From Liriodendron chinense (Eukaryota > Streptophyta > Magnoliopsida > Magnoliales > Magnoliaceae), in the NCBI GenBank assembly GCA_003013855.2, contig ML058407.1, positions 434,001 to 498,000 of the forward strand: a DNA stretch of 64,000 nt. Reading direction: 5' to 3'. Under the pieces are notes generated by a model that was given only the letters and a program-made list of their open reading frames with translations, was not told the origin of the DNA and ran no database searches. Below, in pieces: positions 35,797 through 47,462 of this stretch. Each line of letters begins with the position of its first letter. Positions within the stretch are counted from its first letter, which is position 1. The position numbers and the translations under genes are program-made.

Positions 35797-37618
35797 TGTT
35801 CGCTCGCCTCAAGTGTAAGGCTGCAATGTAGTAATAAATCTCAATAAGACCGAGGTCGATCCATAGGGAAAGAGGTAAACAATTCCAAGTATTCTAATAA
35901 CTAGAATCTAAGAAGTTTAAGGAAGTAGTTTTTCACATGAAATAGGAAAATATGAAAATAAGAAGAACTAGAGCATCAAGGATCCACTTGTAGTAGTCCA
36001 ATGCCAATCCATTCATCTAAGTGCAACACAATTAGAATCAAAGTCCTATCTCTCATTTAATTGGAAGATATAACATTCAAGCACAAACAGTCCCACTTAA
36101 ATCTGGAAATCAGATTTCTAGTTCTAATGAAGCACATAGAACTTGAACTTGTAGCCTTCGGAGTAACAGCCATGCCTATGGACTATGGCATGCTCAAGGG
36201 TTACTACAATTCGAATTCAAACAACCCAATCATGGTAATTTCAGAGAATTGCAAGGAACTCATATCCGGAGCACACAAACTCTCACAAAACTTCTAAAAA
36301 ACCAAACTTTATTCAAACTAGAACTTCAAAATCCAAAATTAAGAAAAGGGTACTTGAAATAAAAGAATTAAAGCATTGAAACTGACTACAAATTTCACCT
36401 CTAGCTCTAGCTAAGAGGTTAGCTATGGAAAAGCATATTAAAACTAGAACTAGAACTAAGAAAAGGAAGAAAAACTAGCTGTAGGAGGCTAGGTGGCCTC
36501 CTAGGACTTGAACTCCTTGCTTCCCACGTCCTTGCTTGATTTGGAATAGAAGAGAGCACCTCCTTTTATAATACAGCAAGAGTACTGCAACATAACAGAT
36601 TTTGTTTCGCTTCGTACGGCTTAACCAATGGTCGGATTGCCTTCAAATTTGACATCTACCTTCCTTGTAATGTGATCTTCCTAGATGATTTAGATTTCTA
36701 AAATTATCTTCAGAATGGGCCCACCAATCAGATCAGCAATCGCCTCTCAAAATCGCACAATTCAGGTACCTTCAGAACCAGTCATCTTGCTTTCAATGCT
36801 CCGGAGTGTACAGAGGTCGGATTGATCTCAAATTTTGAACATTGGTAGAAAACTTCCTCCTCTACATGATAAATGGATTAGATTGTCCAAAACAATTCCA
36901 GAATGTGGTCAAAAAATTAGAACACTTAGGGCTTTTATAAAATCTGCGCAGTTGGATCTTTCTGGATGGTCCGTCTTTCTTCAACCGGTACGATCAAGCC
37001 ACACATCCTTTTGATCTGAAACTTTTCTGGTTATTCATATATGAATGTGGTATAAAAGATGGTCAAATTAGATTCTTCATATCATCAATGATGGGTCACC
37101 TGGACCGGCCCAGAGTGGAACAGCGAAATCTGGAACTTTCTGGACAGTTCGTATTGTTTTGGCCACCACGGTCAATCCGTAGCTCCGATCGACACGAAAC
37201 CACTTGGGTTACTTCGGCGTCGAGCTCCTATTCGACATGGATGTGGTGGATTTCCAAATATCATCAAGGTGGGCCCAGAAAACTGGTCCGAAAAACCAGA
37301 CATGGGAATAGCCTGCTGTTTAGAATCTGGAAGTATGATCTTGCATGGCCGACCGGTCTTGACCGGTCTAGCCTTCTTGTTTTGACATTTTCTTTCTTTC
37401 TTTCTTCTTCCCTCTCCTCTCCTTGCTTTCTCCTTTCTTTGATCCACCTTGGACTTCATCTAAAGCTCCTAAATGTGTCCCTTTTGGTCTCCAATTGGGT
37501 GAAGTCACTCTCATTCCTATAATTACAAAACAAGCATTAGATGGGCTTTTTAAACATGAAAACCATGCATATAATGTGATGTAATGGGTCGGCAAATGTA
37601 TAAATTAGAGGTTCAACT
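35797..37618 (-). repeat. 5' LTR of element H
   Basis: 1822 bp. It ends TTCAACT rather than AACA, one changed terminal base. TATA at 36562-36571 (minus). Only one ACCGGT pair remains (37351-37371). From its end near 35797 to about 37265 it resembles I's LTR; the remainder resembles C's LTR. Confidence 0.93.
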
Positions 37619-37623
37619 GCAGG

Positions 37624-37870
37624 TCGGCCTATGTATTCTAACCTCTAGAGAATTGTGTATATTGAAGCTCGACCTCCGGCCGGCCAGCCGGCCAGCGTCC
37701 CGAATGCGTAAGGACTCTCCATCATCTCAAAGATTTCAGGTTGGTGACAAATTTTTGCTATAAAATGACACCTCTACGTTGTTCCTAAGGTATCGTAGAA
37801 GGCTTGTGAAGTCTAGGAAGGTGGAGAGGAGCATCGTGGAGCGTTTGCAACTCCTCCAACTAAGGTTTTT
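37624..37870 (+). repeat. 3' LTR of G, middle piece
   Basis: Continues the GGCCGGCC array (to about 37700). It then has TATA (CTATAAAATG, 37758-37767) and an R region like that of C's LTR (GTGGAGCGTTTGCAACTC). It ends at TTTTT (37866-37870), the target of C. Confidence 0.85.
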
Positions 37871-39209
37871 TGTTGAACCTCAAATTTAGACATGATCTAG
37901 CCCATTACATCACATTATATACATGGTTTGTATGTTTAAAAGGCCCATCTAATACATGTTTTGTGATTGTAGGAATGAGTGCGACTTCGCCCAATTGGTG
38001 ACCAAAAAGATCCATTTAGAGCCCTTGGATGAAGACCTAAGGAGGGCCAAAGAACAAAGAAGAAAGCAAGGAAAGAAGTAAAGAGAGGAGAGAAGAAGAA
38101 AAAGAAGAGAAATAGAGGTCTGACCGATCATGACCGGTCGGCCAAGGGAGCCACGACCGGTCAGCCACCCTGTTGTCCCCCTCTTTATAACGCTGGACCA
38201 AGGACCAGTTTGGTCCGACCGGTCGGCCAACAGTTCGAGGCCCTCTCTGTGCACGCTGGGCTCCACTCCAACAGGTCCGACCGGTGAAGACCGGTCGGCC
38301 ATGCGTAAATAGCGCTTTCTATTTTGAAACTCCGAGTTTTTCTACACAAGTGTGTAATGCTACACAATTCTGGAAGATTCTGATGCGATAGAGCCTCCCC
38401 ACTATAAAAGGACACTTAGGGTCTCTTCCTAGGGCATCATAGAAGTGGAGGAACTTCGTGGAAGGTGAAGAGAGCCATTGTGGAGCGTCTGCAACTCTCA
38501 CGAATCCAGATTTTTATGCTTTTTAGTTTTTTTTATTGAGTTTTAGTTTAGTATGACAATGCTCGGCTAGAATCTCTCAGCTAGGGCTGAGAGGTGAAGC
38601 TTGTAGCTAATTTCATGTTTAATTTAGTTTGATTCAAGTAATTTCACTTTAACTTTGAATTTTGAATGTTCTAGTTCATATAAAGTTGATATTTTTAGAA
38701 GTTTTATGAGAGTTCATGTGCTTCGGACATGAATTCCTTGCAATTCTCTGGATTATCATGTTTTGTTTGATTAGATTTGAATTATGGTAACCCTTGAGCA
38801 TGTCATAGTCCATAGGCATGGCTGTTACTCCAAAGGCTATGATTTCGAATGCTATGTGATTAAATAAGACTAGAACTTGAAAGTTCAACTTAAGTAGGAT
38901 TGAATGTGTTTAATGCTTTGTTTTCCAACTAGATGAGAGATAGAACTTCAAATCTAGTTGTGTTTTATGCTTGGATTGATTGGATTGACATGGGATTGTT
39001 ACAAGTGGATCCTTGAAAGCCTTAGTTCCTTTAAATACTGATTTTCCTAAATTACTGTGTAAGTTAGTTCTCTCAATTGAATCTCTTAATTATTTCAATC
39101 CTAGTTGCTGGAATAGTTTAGAATTGGTTTTCTAATTCCTTGTGGATCAACCTCGATCTTACCGAGATTTATTACTACATCGCAGCCTTGCACTTGAGGC
39201 GAGCGAACA
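37871..39209 (+). repeat. 5' LTR of element C
   Basis: 1339 bp, TGTTGAACCTC to GCGAACA. ACCGGT motifs at 38119-38300 (some decayed, for example ACCGATCATGACCGGT) and TATA at 38402-38411. R/U5 carries the CTCGGCTAGAATCTCTCAGC segment also seen in G. Confidence 0.95.
38402..38411 (+). promoter_or_regulatory. TATA box of C's 5' LTR
   Basis: CTATAAAAGG, about 100 bp after the ACCGGT array. The same site is at 49119-49128 in the 3' LTR. Confidence 0.7.
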
Positions 39210-40307
39210 AGTTTTTGGCGTCATGCAACTACAAATCAAGAGGAAGTATGAGAGAATGAGGTACACAATGTTCCTCTAATGAGATCTTTACGGGATTACC
39301 TACAACCGGCCCATGCAACTACACCCTCATACGTGCTCTTACCACCAACCGGGGGAAACATCGATATAAAACCAGGAGTAATTCAACTCATACTAAAGTT
39401 CCATGGGCTGGACTCTAAGAGCCCATACCTACACTTAAAGGAGTTTGAAGAAGTTGTAGCTACTTTGCAATACACTAATGCTTTAGAAGATGCCATTAAA
39501 CTTAAACTTTTTTCCTTCTTATTGAAAGAAAGAGCCAAGACTTGGCTTCACTCTCTTAGACCACACTCGATAGGGTCATGGAACGAGATGACTCGGGAAT
39601 TCTTGAAAAAGTTCTTCCCGGCTTATAAAACAAACACCCTTCGAAGTGCCATAATGAATTTTTCGGCTAAAGAGAGTGAATCATTCTTCCATTGTTGGGA
39701 AAGGTTTAAAGACCTCCTACTTGCTTGTCCACATCACGGCTACGAAAGTTGGCGAATCATAAACTTCTTCAATGATGGATTAAGTTCCAATATGCGCCAA
39801 TTCGTAGAGATGATGTGCAACGGCGAGTTTATGAACAAAAATCCAGATGAAGGTTGAAGTTATTTGGATATGTTGGCCTAGAATATCCAATCATAGGATA
39901 CCTCGAACAAATCTAATAACCCCAAGCCTCCTAAAGAAAAAGAAAAAGGAGGGATTTATATCCACAAGGAGGAAGATGATGTGAATGCAAGGCTAGCCAG
40001 CCTCACAAGAAAGATCGAGGCCATGAAACTTAGTAAGAGCGGAGTTTCAAAGTCCAATGAAGCTATTGAGAACACGTGTGGGATTTGTTTCACTAATATA
40101 CACGCCACGCAAGATTGTCTTACAATTCCTGCATTTTAAGAGGTGTTACAAGAACATGCGAATGCCACATATGGTTATCAACAGCCTTTTAATGGACCGG
40201 TGGGTAACACGTACAACTCTACTTGGAAGAGCCACCCAAATTTCAGTTGGAAGAATGCTTCCACGGGCAATCCTACTAACTCTCAAGGAGGGCCACCCAT
40301 GTAAAAT
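39210..40307 (+). pseudogene. Element C gag (CA and zinc knuckle, broken)
   Basis: Only about 70 bp separate the LTR from MRSLRDYLQPAHATT (39279), against more than 800 bp in B. The PBS is cut after TGGCGTC and the start of gag is gone. The CA domain (TWLHSLRPHS, FLKKFFPAYKT, SFFHCWERFKDLLLACPHH) is open to 39857. Then come stops at positions where tryptophan codons are expected (39855 TGA, about 39895 TAG) and one TAG in between. The zinc knuckle CX2CX4HX4C lies at 40077-40118. Unlike A and B there is no stop just before the knuckle. Confidence 0.85.
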
Positions 40308-40835
40308 ATGGCCCCACCTCAATTCTCAATGGAGGATACTTTAAAGGCGTTTATGCAAGGGCAAACGCAAATCAATCAATCAAATCAGCAAATGTTCCAA
40401 GAGCTTAAAGTCTCAGTTGATGAGATTAAGGGACGCTTGAATGCTAGGGAAGGAACCTTTCCGGCCCAACCTCAGCCCAATCCAAAGCAAGTACATGAAG
40501 TAAGCATTCCTAATCTCTTCAACCAACATATGGAGCCAGCCAAATCCGCACCACTCTTAGAAGTGGTAAACAAATTGACAAAACTATTCTGGTGAAGGCC
40601 GACAAGACTAATGATCCGGTAAATTTTGAGGATGAGGACGGATCTAACTTATCCCCACAAGAAACGGAACGCGTTTAAAAGCCCGTAACACCATTCCCTT
40701 CGAGATTAGTTGCTCCAAAATCTCTCCCAAACTCTCATGACATTTTAGACATTTTCAGACAAGTCAAGATCAACATTCTATTGCTTGATGTCATCAAACA
40801 AATCCCCTCTTATGCCAAGTTTCTAAAGGACCTAT
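40308..40835 (+). pseudogene. Element C gag tail and protease start, cut by a solo LTR
   Basis: SMEDTLKAFMQGQTQINQSN and the RLNAREGTFPAQPQPNPK region match the gag tail of A and B. A frameshift near 40555 and TAA near 40676 follow. The protease N-terminal part ends with AKFLKDL at the CCTAT target. The frame continues at 43909. Confidence 0.8.
40831..40835. repeat. Left target-site duplication of the solo LTR
   Basis: CCTAT, repeated at 43909-43913; the protease reading resumes directly after. Confidence 0.93.
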
Positions 40836-41639
40836 TTTTAAGACTAGAAAAAATCATGCTCGTCAGCAGTCTTTTTCTGTGTTTCTTTATTCTGGGGGAA
40901 TTCTGAGTATAGAGACATTCATAGACAATCATAAGTAATCACCAAGTGTGCACAAGAGAGATATCAGCAAGGCGAATTTTATTCCAAAAATTTTGAGATC
41001 TTTTACATTCCAGGCTGTAATACTAGTCACGAGCCTTTAATTACATCAACGGTTGATCACCCTTGATTGGAAAGTAAAAGACTAATCCACCGGGGATTAC
41101 TTCAACTGCCTCATCAGCTCAACTGACGGACCCGTTGTAGATGGGTAGGGCATTGACTGTCTTTTTCATGATGGCAATCCATAACAGGTTGTTTCAAGCT
41201 TAGTTAGAACTCTTTTGTTTGTGGTTTCTCGTGGTAACCATAACCCCTTAGATTTAATCTCGGACCTTTATCCGGGATGAATGGAGCTTTGTACAGTAAA
41301 GTAAATGTGTTTTTTCTGGAGTCGGGCGACTCGTCTTTGAGAACACTACTTCTTTTGAGTATTTTCCAATGATCTATTTGAGATCAAATAGGCTTTATCG
41401 ATCCAAAATCTTTTGAGGATTCAAATTCAATAGGTTGGATCGGCTATTTCCGATGCCCGTAAATGGCTAAGTATCGGGTCCGATGGGTGCCCGTTCATGT
41501 TAATTTCTGATGAATGATGGGGATCGGTGCCACATAAATGCTTAACTCGGCTGTTGGATAGCCTGAGTGCTTTAGCTTTGCCTCGGCGTCTTTGAGATCA
41601 CGGTTGATTTCGTTGGCATCAGTTGATTTTCAGGCCAAC

Positions 41640-42190
41640 AGGGCACTTCCCAGGGCTGAAAATGACTAAGTAGTGGACCTGTTTGCGGTTTGATCAGGGT
41701 ATTCGGTGAATATTATCGATAGCCATCTTTGAATAGGGGTGGATCATGTCCACGAGGATCATGGTGTGATCGCATTTCGATTCGCTTAGCGTAAGTCGAT
41801 TTCCGAGCCGACAGGGCACTTCCCAAGGCTGAAAACGACTAAGTAGCGACCTGTTTGCGGTCTGATCAGGGCATTCGGTGAATATCATCAATGATCATCT
41901 TTAAACAGGGGTGGATCATGTCCACGAGGATCGTGGTGTGATCGTGTTTCGATTCGCTTAACGTAAGTCAATTTTCGAGCCGATAGGGCACTTCCCAAGG
42001 CTGAAAACGACTAAATAGCATACCTGTTTGCGGTCTGATCAGGGCATGCAGTGAATATCATCGATGAACATCTTTGAATAGGGGTGTATTATGTCCACAA
42101 GGATCATGGTGCGATCGCATTTCGATTCGCTTAACGTAAATCGATTTCCGAGCCGACAGGGCACTTGCCAATGCTGAAAACGACTAAGTA
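41640..42190. repeat. 173-bp tandem repeat, about 3.2 units, inside the solo LTR
   Basis: Unit starts AGGGCACTTCCCAAGGCTGA at 41640, 41813, 41985 and 42158 (periods 173, 172, 173). Each unit includes GGGGTGGATCATGTCCACGA and TCGATTCGCTTAACGTAA. It is absent from D's LTR in this window. Confidence 0.92.
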
Positions 42191-42551
42191 CTGGGCCTGC
42201 CGACAGCTTAATTAGGATATTTGAGGGTCCTGAGCTTGGATAACCTTGTTGTGGTGCATGATTATAGTGTATCATGTCATAAAGAAGAAAAGTTTCCCTC
42301 TCGGGCTCGGTCCAATTTTGCCCGATTCTTCTCGGTTTCGGCTCTTTCGGAGGGATTTCTGGAGTTGCCAAATTGGCTAAGTGTTGGTTTTTTTTTTTAT
42401 CAAAACATTGATTTGGGCCATTTATCATCGACCGTTGGAGAATCCGATCCAGGGGATGGGAAGATCTCATCGGTGTGCATCTAGGAGAGGTGCTTTGATC
42501 GAAAATCGATGCCAATCGAAGGCGGGCTGCACGATGGAAGGTCCACCCCTC

Positions 42552-43210
42552 CAACCAGCGTCCAGGCGCATGGAGGGGGGGTGTGCAGGCACATGTCTCA
42601 TTTTAAATAGGGTGGTAAGCGCATGTCGCTGATGGTGGGCGCATGTGGCCACTTTTCGGGCGCATGTGCCTATCCCACATGAAAAATAGATGAAGGGAAG
42701 ATGTTCCAGGCGCATGTGGTAGTGCACATGCGCCTGGCCCCAAATAGTGGGCGCATGTCATTTCAGAATTGGTGATTTTCAAGTTTTCCCGGTTAGCAAA
42801 AGCCAGCGCATGTGCTGGGAAATTCAATGCATGTGGCCCAGCACTTAGAGATTTCCAGAAATTTTTCTCTGCACTCGGGATTCCGGCGAGGAAATCCCTT
42901 TTCGGCGAGGGATTCCGACAAGGGAATCCACTCCGACCAAGGCATCCGGCTAGGGATAATGGAGTAGGCGCATGTACCTCTTGCGTCGCTCTGAGGTCAG
43001 AAGAAGATGATTTCGTCTTGATGTCGTGAAGTGACCTTGCTATTTATAGGGAGGTAATCGGGTTCGGGTCCGGCCCGATTGATATTTCTTGGCGCATGTG
43101 GCAAGAAAATCCAGGCGCATGTCCTTTTCCGGTGCTTTCCGAAAAGTGTTCGAATCAATTCCTTTCAAATATAGGGTGTGGGCACATGTAGTGGAAATCC
43201 AAGGCGCATG
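42552..43210. repeat. GGCGCATGTG array in the solo LTR
   Basis: About 15 spaced copies of (G/A)GCGCATGTG and variants. A short array of TTCCGGCGAGGAAATCCC-like units is embedded at 42870-42960. Confidence 0.75.
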
Positions 43211-43913
43211 TTTTTGCCGGCGCCTTTCCCACTACTAAGCCAAATTTCAGGATTTCAATACTTAGAAAATTTCAGGATTTCAGGCTTCGATGAGAGACCT
43301 CCAAAGAACAGCTACCTCTTCTACGCATGCACTCACTGTCGCCAACCCACTTCTAGGCTAGGATGGACCTCTTGAATGAATGGGATGGGGTGTGGAAGTC
43401 AAGATGTTGCAAATTTTGGTACTTCCTTACTAATTTGGAGCCTTCGGGTCGGCTGGTCGTATAGGAACGTTGTTCCAGGTAGTGCGCACATGGAAATACG
43501 CACCGTATGGACTTCAAACTTGCTATTTAAGGGTTTTAGGGAGCTCCGAATCATTTGGCAGTGGTGTGGATGTCCAGTTATGCTCTAAAATGGTAGTTGT
43601 AGGCTTACGGACCCTTTTTGGTCAGCTTCGAGCAGGGATGAAATGCATTTCGAGGTTCACAAGTAAAGATACTCACCGTATGACTTCGAAACTTACAAGT
43701 TAAGGGTTTTAGGACGTTCCGGACCATTTGGCGGTAATCTACATGTCCAGTTATGCTCCAAAATGCTGTTTACAAATTTTGGTCACTACCGAGTGATTAG
43801 GGTTGCACTGGCATTTTTTGGGCTTTGTCGGTCTCAAAACTAATTCAAATCGTTGTCGATGGACCACAGGATGTTGTTTTACAATGGGTGCAAATTTGAG
43901 CCCCAACACCTAT

Positions 43914-44686
43914 GCACAACTAAACACAAATATAATGTGCAGCAAAAGGCCTTCTTAAATGAGCAAGTGAATGCCATTCTCACTCAAAAGACCACCCCCC
44001 CCAAATTCAAAGATCCTGGTAGTCCCAAAATCTCATGTATCATTGGAGATTACCGAATTGAGCGTGCATTACTAGACTTGGGGGCAAGCGTAAACTTGAT
44101 CCCGTACTCGGTATATGAGCAATTCGGTCTTGGTGAATTAAAACCCACCAAAATCATGTTGCAACTCGCTGATAGATCCATCTGTGTATCGAGAGGGATA
44201 GTTGAGGATGTTCTAGTCCGAGTTGACAAATTCTACTACCTAGTGGATTTTATTGTCCTGGACACACAAACTGTTATAGATGCTAGCACTCAAATACCGG
44301 TGATTTTAGGCCGCCTGTTCCTTGCTACATCAAACGCAATCATAAATTGCCAAAACGGGGTGATGCAATTATCTTTTGAAAACATGACATTAGAGGTGAA
44401 TGTGTTCCACTTGGGCAAAAGGCATAGGGATGTTGATGACGACGAGCTCTTCGAGGTAAACATGCTCGAATTTTTTGAAGAAGAAGAGCTCCTCCAACTT
44501 GAACCACAAGAAAGCTTGGAGACATGCTTGGCACATTTTGAGGATTCCAAAGACCCCATCATTAGTGAAATTGTACAAGCGTTGAATATTGAGAAACCGA
44601 CAGTTGGTAGTAGCCGGTGGAGGCCTCATTTTGAAAGATTGCCACCAACCACATTAAGGCCTCTACCGTCTAACATCAAACCATAG
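43914..44686 (+). pseudogene. Element C protease and PR-RT linker
   Basis: Aspartic protease with DLGA near 44075, YEQFGLGELKPTK, and a VILGR-L-F flap-side motif (PF in the others). An acidic linker follows (LETCLAHFEDSKDPIISEIV), then a TAG stop at 44684. The open frame itself is 257 residues after the solo LTR. It would cleave the Gag-Pol precursor; this copy is separated from its N-terminus by the solo LTR. Confidence 0.85.
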
Positions 44687-45486
44687 AAACTTGACCTTAA
44701 ACCATTGCCATCCGAGCTTAAATATGTATATTTGGGTCAAGTAGAAACATTCCCGTTTGTCATTGCCTCTCACCTAGGGAAAGACCAAGAGCTCAAGTTG
44801 ATTGAGCTACTCAAAGAACATAGGGGAGCCATAGGTTGGAAATAACGGACCTCAAGGGTATAGACTCTTCAGTTTGTACTCACCGTATACACCTCGAAGA
44901 AAATGCGAAAACGACTAGAAAAGCTACTAGATGTAGGTATCATCTACCCCATCTCGGATAGCCAATGGGTGAGTCCTACCCAAGTTGTCCCTAAGAAATC
45001 CGGTATTACCATCATAGAAAATGCCAACAACGAGCTTATACCGACTAGAGTAACCACCAGTTGCCGTATGTGCATCGATCATCGGAAGCTAAACACGGTC
45101 ACTAGGAAGGACCACTTCCCCCTCCCATTCATGGATCAAATTTTGGAGAGGTTAGTGGGTCACTCCTATTATTGCTTCCTAGATGGCTATTCTGGGTACA
45201 ACCAAATTGAAATAGCTCTAGAGGACCAAGAGAAGACCACCTTTACATGCCCGTTTGGCAGCTTTGCATACCGAAGAATGGCATTCGGGCTATGTAATGC
45301 ACCCGCCACATTCCAACGATGCATGTTGAGTATTTTCTCGGATATGGTGGGTGAATTTCTCGAGGATTCATGGACGATTTTTCTATTTTTGGTTGTACTT
45401 TTGATGAGTGCCTCAATCACTTAAAGTTGGTCTTGATAATGTGTGAGGAGAAGAACCTCGTCTTAAATTGGAAAAAGTGACATTTC
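44687..45486 (+). pseudogene. Element C reverse transcriptase (broken)
   Basis: RT fingers and palm: VGIIYPISDSQWVSPTQVVP, RMCIDHRKLNTVTRKDHFPL, DGYSGYNQIEIALEDQEKTT, then AFGLCNAPATFQRCMLSIF. The first catalytic aspartate is in FLDGYSG. A base is missing at about 45367, so the following FMDDF active-site box (from about 45371) is out of frame. A frameshift also lies near 44845-44905. Ends in TGA at 45478. Confidence 0.87.
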
Positions 45487-46179
45487 ATGGTACAGAGAGG
45501 AATAGTCCTTGGATATATCATCTCGTCTAATGGAATAGAGGTAGACCGGGCAAAAATTGATATAATTTCCAATCTACCACCACCCAAAAGCATACGTGAT
45601 GTGTGGTCCTTCCTTGGACACGTCAGTTTTTATAGAAGGTTCATAAAGGATTTTAGTCATATCCCAAGGCCCTTATGTAACCTTCTCCAAAAGGAGAACC
45701 GATTTGGGTGGAGTGCCAAATGTCAATTAGCTTTTTCAAAGCTAAAAGACATGTTGACAACCGCTCCTATCATGCAACCACCGGATTGGTTCGTACCTTT
45801 TGAGTTGATGTGCGATGCGAGCGATTATGCTATTGGGGTGGTGTTAGGCCAAAAGAAGGATAAGAAGCCCCATGTTATCTACTATGCGAGTAGGACCTTG
45901 AATCCGGCCCAAGTCAATTACTTGACTACGGAGAAGGAGCTCCTAACCGTCATCTTTGCCTTGAACAAATTCAGGCCTTACTTAATAGGATCCAAGGTCA
46001 TTGTTTACACAGATCATGCGGCACTGAAATACCTTCTTTTTAAGAAGGATGCCAAGCCCCGTTTGCTCAGATGGATCTTACTCCTTCAAAAATTCGATTT
46101 AAAGATTAAGGACAAGAAGGGAGTACAAAATGTGGTGGTGGGTCATCTATCCCGCCTAGTCCTACCCAATTCCTGTTGA
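45487..46179 (+). pseudogene. Element C RT connection and RNase H
   Basis: 230 residues are open: IVLGYIISSNGIEVDRAKID, GHVSFYRRFIKDFSHIPRPL, then RNase H with CDASDYAIGVVLGQKKDKKP, TTEKELLTVIFAL and YTDHAALKYLLFKKDAKPRL. The last line reads VVVGHLSRL where VVADHLSRL is usual, so the final catalytic aspartate is G. It degrades the RNA strand of the RNA-DNA hybrid. A frameshift after 46170 separates it from integrase. Confidence 0.85.
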
Positions 46180-47462
46180 CGAGTCACCTATTGAGGACTC
46201 ATTCCCTGATGAGTAACTCTTTGTTGCTATGCATCCACCATGGTACGCTGACATAGCCAATTATCTTTCCACAGGTGCAATGCCGACTCATTGGACTGCG
46301 CAGGATAAACAAAAATTTCTAAGGAAAGTGCGCAGCTTTTTCTGAGATGAACTTTTACTTTTTAAATATTGCCCAGATCAAATTATTAGGAGATGTGTCC
46401 CTGATGATGAACATAATTCCATCATCTCCTTTTGCCATGATCAAGCATGTGGGGGTCATTTTTTCGCTAAGAAAACCACTAAAAAAATTCCACAGTGTGG
46501 TTTTTATTGGCCCACTCTATTTAAGGATACCCATGAGTTTTGCAAAGAATGCGAGCGCTGTCAAAAGCTAGGAGGATTGTCCCGCCGGAACATGATGCCT
46601 CTTACCCCTATTTAACATCTTGTGAAGTCTTCGATTGTTGGGGCATCGATTTCATGGGACCGTTCCCCTCATCTTTTGGACATGTCTACATATTGCTCAC
46701 CGTAGACTATTTGTCCAAGTGCATAGAGGCCATTCCGTGTAGAACTAACGATCATCGTACGGTTCTAAAGTTATTAAAAGAAAACATACTTTCTAGATTT
46801 AGAATGCCTCGAGCCATCATTAGTGATGGCGGTTCTCACTTTTGCAATAGGCCATTTGAAGCCTTAATGAAGAAATATAGTATTAGACATAAAGTGAGTA
46901 CCCCATCCCACCCACGGACAAGTGGGCAAGCTGAAATTTTTAATCAAAAAATTAAATAAATTTTGCAAAAGACGGTGAAGCCGGATCGCGAAGATTGGTC
47001 ACTTCGATTAGTTGATGCTCTTTCGGCTCATCGTACCGCCTACAAGACCCCAATTCGGGCATTGAACTTTAATGTTGACAAGGCTAGCTCACTTCGCAAA
47101 CTCCAAATGAATGAGCTTGACGAGATCCAGAACGATGTCTACGAGAACTCGAGAATTTACAAGAGTAGGATGAAGGCCTTTCATGACAAGCACATCTTTA
47201 AGAAATCTTTTCATGAAGGTCAGAAAGTGCTCTTGTATAATTCTCGGCTTCATCTTTTTCTGAAAAAATTACGATCTCGATGGACCGGCCCATACATTGT
47301 TAAAGAAGTTTTTCCTCATGGGGCTGTCGAGATCGAGATAGAGAATGCCGCAAATGGTAACTGTTTTAAAGTGAATGGACAACGCCTTAAACCATTTGTT
47401 GAGAAATTTGATTCAGAGACATGTCTATCACTCTGAATGATCCTGTGTATCAGGATGATTGA
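46180..47462 (+). pseudogene. Element C integrase (broken)
   Basis: HHCC zinc part (CHDQACGGHFFAKKT ... CKECERCQKLGG), catalytic core GIDFMGPFPSSFG ... SDGGSHFCNRPF ... TSGQAEIFN with D, D, E. The C-terminal part contains RSRWTGPYIVKEVFPHGAVE. Stops lie at about 46214, 46344 and 46612-46614 and at 46957. About 27 codons present in G (SPYRLMYGKACHLPMELE part) are missing after YKTPI near 47053. The natural end is TGA at 47460-47462. No chromodomain. Confidence 0.87.

Larger units (their letters stand above)
30852..37618 (-). mobile_element. Element H: non-autonomous Athila-derived element with one acidic ORF
   Basis: LTRs at 30852-32705 (3') and 35797-37618 (5'), tRNA-Asp PBS, 3' UTR and PPT of the Athila kind. 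The interior is only 3.09 kb and contains no capsid domain, zinc knuckle, protease or pol. Instead it has one long frame (33908-35529), shared with element I. It would depend on other elements for particles, RT and integrase. Confidence 0.93.
40836..43908. repeat. Solo LTR of a D-like element
   Basis: 3073 bp. Its start (TTTTAAGACTAG, then AATCATGCTCGTCAG) and end (GAGCCCCAACA) match D's LTR (23701 and 27222), and it carries the same GGCGCATGTG array. There is no internal region, and perfect CCTAT repeats flank it, so an element was lost here by LTR-LTR recombination. The middle differs from D: it carries a 173-bp tandem repeat instead. The probable TATA (minus CTATAAATAG) is at 43040-43049. 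Confidence 0.92.
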
